DNA of 38,578 bases from the NCBI GenBank assembly GCA_013375485.1, contig JABXKB010000004.1:1-38578 (forward strand), given 5' to 3'. The notes under the pieces were generated by a model that had not been told where the DNA came from, made no database searches, and saw only the letters and a list, made by a program, of their open reading frames with translations. The stretch's first letter is position 1. The number at the start of each line of letters is the position of its first letter. Positions 34,347-38,578 of the stretch are shown one piece after another. A program made the position numbers and the translations under genes. The DNA comes from Promethearchaeota archaeon. Lineage in GTDB: Archaea; Asgardarchaeota; Lokiarchaeia; Sigyniarchaeales; SOKP01.

Positions 34347-35345
34347 ATGAGAAAAACTAAGGTTCTTGTTCTCGGTTCTTTAGCAATTGATTATATCATG
34401 GGATTTAAAGAGAATTTTATTAATGCTGTTTCAATAGATCATGAAAAAGAAGAGTATCAAAGTAATATCACAGCAGATAGTCGACAGCAGTATTTTGGTG
34501 GTACCGCGGGTAATATTGCTTATAATTTAGGTTTATTAAATATAGCAGATGTATTTTTATTAGGTTCAGTAGGAAAAGATTTTGAAAGTTTAGGTTATAA
34601 AGATCACATTAAGCAATTCGATAACATTGAACTTGGAATTGATATTCATAAGGAACTCTTCACTGCTGCGTGCTATATTGTTAATGATATTAAAGCGAAT
34701 CAAATGATTGTTTTTCATGGGGGAGCGTTAGATAAATGCAAGGATATCGATTTAAATGAAAAAATTAAAGATCCTGAGAATTTTTCTTATGCTATAAATT
34801 CTACTCAAAGCGCTGATGCAATGGAAAGTTTCGCAGATCAATTATATAATTTAAAAATACCCACCATTTTCGATCCAGGACAAGTGACTCCTCTTTTTCC
34901 AAAAGAACTGTTATTAGATATCATAGAAAAATCAGAGATTCTAATCGGAAATATGTATGAAATAAATCAAATAAAACACAAAATTGGGGTAACTGAAGAT
35001 GAGTTAATCAAAATAATAAATGCGGTAATCATCACTAAAGGTCCAGAAGGTTCAGAACTAATTTATAAAGATGTAAAAGAAAAAATTTTTCGAATAAATA
35101 TCCCAATTGCGACTCCAGATAAACTAGAAGATACTACTGGGGCGGGTGATGGATACCGAGCGGGTATATTAACAGGATTAACTTTAGATATGACTTTATT
35201 GGATTCATGTCGATTAGGTGCTATAATTGGATCATTTGTAGTGGAAACTAGGGGTGCTCAAACTCAAAAATTTGATATTGATAAGGTAAGAAAAAGATTT
35301 TTTGGATTATTTGGTTACATTCCACCAGAATTAGAAAGAATATAA
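34347..35345 (+). CDS. PfkB family sugar/nucleoside kinase (adenosine kinase-like)
   Basis: 332 residues. VLGSLAIDYI (about 7-16) and FGGTAGNIAYNLGLL (about 51-65) are the substrate-side motifs of the ribokinase family. The ATP/anion-hole signature is DTTGAGDGYRAG (about 263-274), with the catalytic aspartate in GAGD. Archaeal members of this size include adenosine and nucleoside kinases as well as ribokinase. The setting between MTA phosphorylase and adenine phosphoribosyltransferase favours a nucleoside kinase. It converges on apt (50 bases). Confidence 0.92.
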   Translation: MRKTKVLVLGSLAIDYIMGFKENFINAVSIDHEKEEYQSNITADSRQQYFGGTAGNIAYNLGLLNIADVFLLGSVGKDFESLGYKDHIKQFDNIELGIDIHKELFTAACYIVNDIKANQMIVFHGGALDKCKDIDLNEKIKDPENFSYAINSTQSADAMESFADQLYNLKIPTIFDPGQVTPLFPKELLLDIIEKSEILIGNMYEINQIKHKIGVTEDELIKIINAVIITKGPEGSELIYKDVKEKIFRINIPIATPDKLEDTTGAGDGYRAGILTGLTLDMTLLDSCRLGAIIGSFVVETRGAQTQKFDIDKVRKRFFGLFGYIPPELERI

Positions 35346-35395
35346 AAAAATTATTTTTAAATAAAAAAGCTTTACACAATTATTATTAGATCATT

Positions 35396-35923
35396 TTATT
35401 CTTCTACGGGAATCTCTATTAAAGAAAGAACATCGTAACCCTTTAATTTATCTCTCCCATGTAAATTTCCTGTTAATTCAATTACAAAAGCAATTCCTAT
35501 TACTTCACCAAATGCTTTTTCAACTAAATTACATGCTGCTTTTGCAGTACCACCAGTTGCCAATAAATCATCAAAAACCAAGACTTTATCCCCCTCTTCA
35601 ATTGCATCAGTATGCATTTCAATACTATCTGTTCCATATTCAAGTTCATAGGTTTCACTTAGAGTTTTATAGGGTAGTTTACCCGGTTTTCTCATTAAGA
35701 CAAATCCAGCACCTAATTGATAAGCTATAATTCCACCCCATACATATCCACGTGCTTCTATAGCTGCTACTTTAGTAATTCCTTTTCCTCTATAATGATC
35801 GATAATTCTGTCGCATGATTCTTTAAAAGCAGCATGTGCTTTCGCTAATGTGGTAATATCTTTAAACTGGATTCCCTCAACGGGGAAGTCCGGTACATTC
35901 CTTATATAGTCCTCTAAATTCAT
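35396..35923 (-). CDS. apt: Adenine phosphoribosyltransferase
   Basis: 175 residues, standard for Apt. The N-terminal IRNVPDFPVEGIQFKDIT is the family start; EARGYVWGG and RKPGKLPY are the base-side loops; VLVFDDLLATGGTA is the PRPP-binding motif. It makes AMP from adenine and PRPP, taking up adenine released by the MTA phosphorylase next door. The start is the only in-frame ATG before the conserved region. Confidence 0.96.
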   Translation of the reverse strand: MNLEDYIRNVPDFPVEGIQFKDITTLAKAHAAFKESCDRIIDHYRGKGITKVAAIEARGYVWGGIIAYQLGAGFVLMRKPGKLPYKTLSETYELEYGTDSIEMHTDAIEEGDKVLVFDDLLATGGTAKAACNLVEKAFGEVIGIAFVIELTGNLHGRDKLKGYDVLSLIEIPVEE

Positions 35924-35961
35924 TTCAATTCATTTTATACTTTTAAATTTAGAATGCAATT

Positions 35962-36028
35962 AATTAAAATTGATAATTAAAAATGATAATTAAAAATGAT
36001 TAATTAAAAATAGTTAATTAAAAATAAG
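35962..36028. repeat. Five tandem AT-rich units of 13-14 bases
   Basis: Units begin AATTAAAA and run 35962-35974, 35975-35987, 35988-36001, 36002-36015 and 36016-36028. Units 2 and 3 are identical over 13 bases (AATTAAAAATGAT); the others differ by one to three bases. They lie between apt and the Rag-like GTPase, which diverge. Confidence 0.85.
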
Positions 36029-36138
36029 ATCAAATTCATACAATAGCAAATTTTCTTTTAATAATTAGAAAAAATTAAATAAAAATTAAAGTATAAAAAA
36101 TATATAAAGAATAATTTTAACATAAATACTAAATCTAG

Positions 36139-36165
36139 TTGTAAATAAATGAAAATTTATTACAA
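36139..36165 (+). promoter_or_regulatory. Hairpin with GAAA loop just before the Rag-like GTPase
   Basis: TTGTAAATAAAT (36139-36150) pairs with ATTTATTACAA (36155-36165) around a GAAA loop, with one bulged A. It ends eight bases before the TTG start. It could be an RNA structure in the leader or a DNA operator. Confidence 0.4.
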
Positions 36166-36172
36166 ATAAGAG

Positions 36173-37138
36173 TTGTTAACCTTGAAAATATTACTTTTTG
36201 GACCTGCAGGAGCAGGTAAGACATCACTAATGCGTACAACATGCCTCGGGTATAATTTTATGAAAGTTTTAAATTTGAAACCTACCAAAGGTGTTTCTCG
36301 AGAGAATTTTATTTTCCGTGGTATAATGGAGCTTAACGTTTGGGACCTTGGAGGTCAAGAACGGTACATGGAGCGATATTTCTCAGAATCTCAACGCGAA
36401 CTAATATTTTCAGAAGCAAAAACAGCTGTATTTATGGTTGATTCTGTAGCAATAGATCCTGAAGTACGTGATATTTTTGAAAAATTCTTGAAATATGTAT
36501 TAGAATTTTCTCCTAAGATCAATATGATTTATGTATTATTAAATAAAATTGATTTAAATGAATCGAAAGAGGATGAATTCTATGAAATCCTAACTAAGGA
36601 TTTAAATAATGGTTTAATGGAAAGAATTTCATTCACTCCTGTATCTGTTAAAGAAGGTAGTGCTCAACATAGATTAATTGAAATCCTCGATTATGAGATT
36701 CAGAAGAATACTCTATCAATGCAACGTCTAGGAAAAATACGCCATTTATTAGATGAGTTGAAAATCAATACTTTATCTGAATATCTTTTGTTCAACCAAC
36801 CCGATGGATTGTTAATTTCTTCTACATTTGGTAAGTTTGAATCAAAACCATTACAGTTTATGAAATTTGAAATCGGGACTTTAGATTCTAATATTTATAG
36901 TATTTATCAACAGATTATGGAACTTCAAAATGTTTCAAATCTTTCTCCTTTATCATTATCAACTGTTGTCTATGAATCAGATGATTGTTGGATTTTAGTG
37001 AAAGAGGTCAGTAATGGAGCAGTTTTAATGGCAGTCACAAGGAGTAAGAGCCCCGAAGTTTTTTCTAGTGTTATGAATGCTATGACTGGTGATTCATTCA
37101 AAAATTTAAAACTATATTTGAAATCTTCTGAATACTAA
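36173..37138 (+). CDS. Rag/Gtr-like GTPase with C-terminal roadblock-type domain
   Basis: 321 residues. GTPase motifs are intact: GPAGAGKT (10-17), T38 in PTKGVS, WDLGGQERYMERYF (57-70) and NKID (124-127). The segment after G3 (ERYFSESQRELIFSEAKTAVFMVD, seen as ERYFSESQ then IFSEAKTAVFMVD) follows the pattern of Rag proteins (xNYFxxQRxxIF). After about residue 185 a second domain of about 130 residues follows with LGKIRHLLDEL and EYLLFNQPDGLLIS, as in the roadblock/longin domain through which eukaryotic Rag GTPases dimerise. A TTG opens the frame; a second TTG at 36182 is the alternative. Eukaryotic Rags act in amino acid sensing at the lysosome; the archaeal role is unknown. Confidence 0.9.
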   Translation: MLTLKILLFGPAGAGKTSLMRTTCLGYNFMKVLNLKPTKGVSRENFIFRGIMELNVWDLGGQERYMERYFSESQRELIFSEAKTAVFMVDSVAIDPEVRDIFEKFLKYVLEFSPKINMIYVLLNKIDLNESKEDEFYEILTKDLNNGLMERISFTPVSVKEGSAQHRLIEILDYEIQKNTLSMQRLGKIRHLLDELKINTLSEYLLFNQPDGLLISSTFGKFESKPLQFMKFEIGTLDSNIYSIYQQIMELQNVSNLSPLSLSTVVYESDDCWILVKEVSNGAVLMAVTRSKSPEVFSSVMNAMTGDSFKNLKLYLKSSEY

Positions 37139-37197
37139 ATTTAAAGATTGAAAATAAAAAATTAGATTTTAAGTAAGTTTTATTAATTCTTTTTATA

Positions 37198-38043
37198 TTA
37201 TTGTTCTTTATCATATAACCCAATCTTTGATAAAAATCTTTGTTGCTTTGCATGGTGTGGTCTTCTGATAACTGTATCATTGGATTTTTCCATTTCCCTT
37301 GCTTCATCACATATTAACGCGGCAATTCTCATCATTTCATGGGCTGCGGCTAATAATGGCATATATTCAGATCTTTCTCTTAATTGGAAACATGCTTTTC
37401 CTGTAACTCTTGATACTGAAGCAGCAAGTTCAAAAGCAGCAATTGCTTTAGCTCTAGCATAAGGATTAGAGAACTTAGCAGCTTCGGTTGCGATGTTTGC
37501 ATCAATGATAATTTGAGGTAAACTAGGTGTTCTACCTTCAAGCATATCCATAATGACTTTATTTAGTTCCTCAGCGATTACCTGAAGCGCTCCGGTGATT
37601 GCTAGAACCTTTAGCAAATCTGAGTTAAATATACTCATTTCAATATGATCAAGAAAAGGTCTACGTGCTCCGATCATACTGTCACAATTTACTAAAATAT
37701 AACCCATGTTCTTTTCTTTAATTTCATCAATAGCTTTTTTAGCAGGAGCATCAGAAATTACTATAGTGGGGATAACGCCCGACATTTCTCTTACTGCTTT
37801 AGGTCCCGGTAAAGCTGCATTTGGGCTTGACATTATTATTAATTCTGGCTCAAATTCAAGTAATTGTTTCATAGTTTCTACACAATGACTTGCAGGATGC
37901 ATTTTAGCACCAGAAGTTACTTCTCTTACATTGATTCTCGTAGATTCTGCTCTTTCATCCATTAAAAAAGCCAATAACAAGGAAGAACCAATTGTCCCAT
38001 TTTTAAGAATGCCGATCTTAAGTATTTTCTCTTCTTCGCTCAT
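37198..38043 (-). CDS. mtd: F420-dependent methylenetetrahydromethanopterin dehydrogenase
   Basis: About 281 residues from the ATG at 38043, the usual Mtd length. KIGILKNGTIGSS opens the fold; LDERA, TSGAKMHP, SSPNAALPGP and the DAPAKK loop are family motifs, and EMMRIAALICDEAREMEK near the C-terminus is typical (parts: MMRIAALICDEARE). It transfers hydride between F420 and methylene-tetrahydromethanopterin. The longest ORF starts at 38073, but that ATG overlaps a TATA-like element, so the inner ATG is preferred. It is divergent from ftr. Confidence 0.96.
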   Translation of the reverse strand: MSEEEKILKIGILKNGTIGSSLLLAFLMDERAESTRINVREVTSGAKMHPASHCVETMKQLLEFEPELIIMSSPNAALPGPKAVREMSGVIPTIVISDAPAKKAIDEIKEKNMGYILVNCDSMIGARRPFLDHIEMSIFNSDLLKVLAITGALQVIAEELNKVIMDMLEGRTPSLPQIIIDANIATEAAKFSNPYARAKAIAAFELAASVSRVTGKACFQLRERSEYMPLLAAAHEMMRIAALICDEAREMEKSNDTVIRRPHHAKQQRFLSKIGLYDKEQ

Positions 38044-38055
38044 TTTATTCAACTT

Positions 38056-38069
38056 TTTTATATAATATC
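38056..38069 (-). promoter_or_regulatory. Candidate TATA box of mtd
   Basis: On the minus strand GATATTATATAAAA lies about 20-25 bases before the ATG at 38043. If it is the TATA box, the mtd message starts at or near its ATG. Assignment is by position only. Confidence 0.35.
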
Positions 38070-38218
38070 TCATTTTAAAATTAGAATTATATAACCTTAC
38101 AATTTTACAACGTTTTTATTTTTTTTTTAAAATTTTATATAAAATAGAATGCTATAAGTTAATACAAATTATTAAAATTTTTAAAACAAAAACACTATTA
38201 AAAGGAGTATTATTTAAA

Positions 38219-38578
38219 ATGGAGATAAATGGTGTAGAAATTGAAAATACCTATTCTGAAGCATTTGGGGCCGTTTTTAGTAGAATTCTAGTAACAGCAA
38301 AAAATGAGAAATGGGCGAATATTGCAGGTCAGGTTACCACTGGATATGGAACTTCAACTATCCATTGCGATGCTGAAGCGGGAATAGATATATTTGTTAC
38401 CCCTGATAAGACACCTGATAACCGTCCTGGAGTAATTTTAATGTTTTTTAAAAATAAAAAAGAAGAAATGAGTAAAGTAGTAATGAATCGTGTTGGACAG
38501 TGTATTTTTACATGTCCTACAACTGCTTGTTTTGATGCGTTAGATGCCTCATTAGATCCTGAAAAAATATTTGAAATA
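38219..38578 (+). CDS. ftr: Formylmethanofuran:tetrahydromethanopterin formyltransferase (5' part only)
   Basis: 120 codons from the ATG to the window edge, with no stop. MEINGVEIENTYSEAF is the Ftr N-terminus; CDAEAGID, PDNRPG, NRVGQC and CPTTACFDAL follow as in archaeal Ftr. The complete protein is normally about 295-300 residues. It moves the formyl group between methanofuran and tetrahydromethanopterin, next to the Mch step. AAAAGGAG lies 11 bases before the ATG. Confidence 0.95.
   Translation, partial: MEINGVEIENTYSEAFGAVFSRILVTAKNEKWANIAGQVTTGYGTSTIHCDAEAGIDIFVTPDKTPDNRPGVILMFFKNKKEEMSKVVMNRVGQCIFTCPTTACFDALDASLDPEKIFEI

Noticed and set aside
38105-38135. T-rich stretch between mtd and ftr as a terminator
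   Set aside because: Both flanking genes point away from it, so it is in a divergent promoter region and no transcript should end there.
1-38578. CRISPR arrays, transposases, integrases, phage genes
   Set aside because: No spaced repeat array and no protein with matching motifs was found in any part of the window.

Overview
The window (38,578 bases, strongly AT-rich) reads as a chromosomal piece of an Asgard archaeon, most likely of the Lokiarchaeia. Three things point there. Information-processing genes are archaeal or eukaryote-like (ribosomal protein eL33, an XPD-type iron-sulfur helicase, a DHH/RecJ-like nuclease, a beta-CASP RNase, an archaemetzincin). There are two eukaryote-like small GTPases, one Ras/Rab-like and one Rag/Gtr-like with its C-terminal roadblock-type domain. 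There are also tetrahydromethanopterin C1 enzymes (Mch, Mtd, Ftr) in a setting without methanogenesis genes, plus a short piece of a protein family I associate with Lokiarchaeal genomes. No tRNA, rRNA, CRISPR array, transposase or phage gene was seen.

Layout. 1-6373: an edge-truncated zinc-finger protein, eL33, a methyltransferase, a ceramidase-fold hydrolase, a C69 (secernin-like) hydrolase and an M20 peptidase. 6696-11016: a glycogen/starch-synthase-like glucosyltransferase followed by two tandem-duplicated MFS transporters. 10970-12937: an XPD-like helicase that overlaps the second transporter tail to tail. 13130-18362: an enoyl-CoA hydratase converging on the glycine cleavage operon gcvT-gcvH-gcvPA-gcvPB. 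18537-21020: a six-helix membrane protein, a Ras-like GTPase with altered motifs, and an FrhB-like F420 oxidoreductase. 21200-22574: small accessory genes (a truncated Lokiarchaeal family member between direct repeats, a winged-helix-like protein, an SCP2-like protein). 22693-27105: 3-hydroxyacyl-CoA dehydrogenase, presenilin/SPP-like protease, archaemetzincin and a GT4 glycosyltransferase. 27106-29146: a long AT-rich gap and two unrecognised genes. 29207-33168: Mch, DHH nuclease, beta-CASP RNase. 33362-35923: purine salvage (MTA phosphorylase, PfkB kinase, adenine phosphoribosyltransferase). 35962-38578: tandem repeats, the Rag-like GTPase, Mtd, and the start of Ftr.

How they fit. Glycine cleavage would deliver methylene groups, and Mtd, Mch and Ftr carry methylene to methenyl to formyl on tetrahydromethanopterin, with F420 as electron carrier. 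Together with the hydroxyacyl-CoA dehydrogenase and enoyl-CoA hydratase this suits an anaerobe oxidising amino acids and acyl chains or running the archaeal Wood-Ljungdahl pathway. Most genes stand alone or in pairs on alternating strands with very short convergent gaps; the gcv cluster is the only clear multi-gene operon.

Translation signals. Several genes carry a GGTGA- or GGAG-type Shine-Dalgarno sequence that moves the likely start inward from the longest ORF (M20 peptidase, gcvH, MTA phosphorylase). Two genes (helicase, unknown protein ending at 29146) have coding potential well upstream of any ATG/GTG/TTG, so they have either unusual AUA/AUU starts or single-base homopolymer errors.
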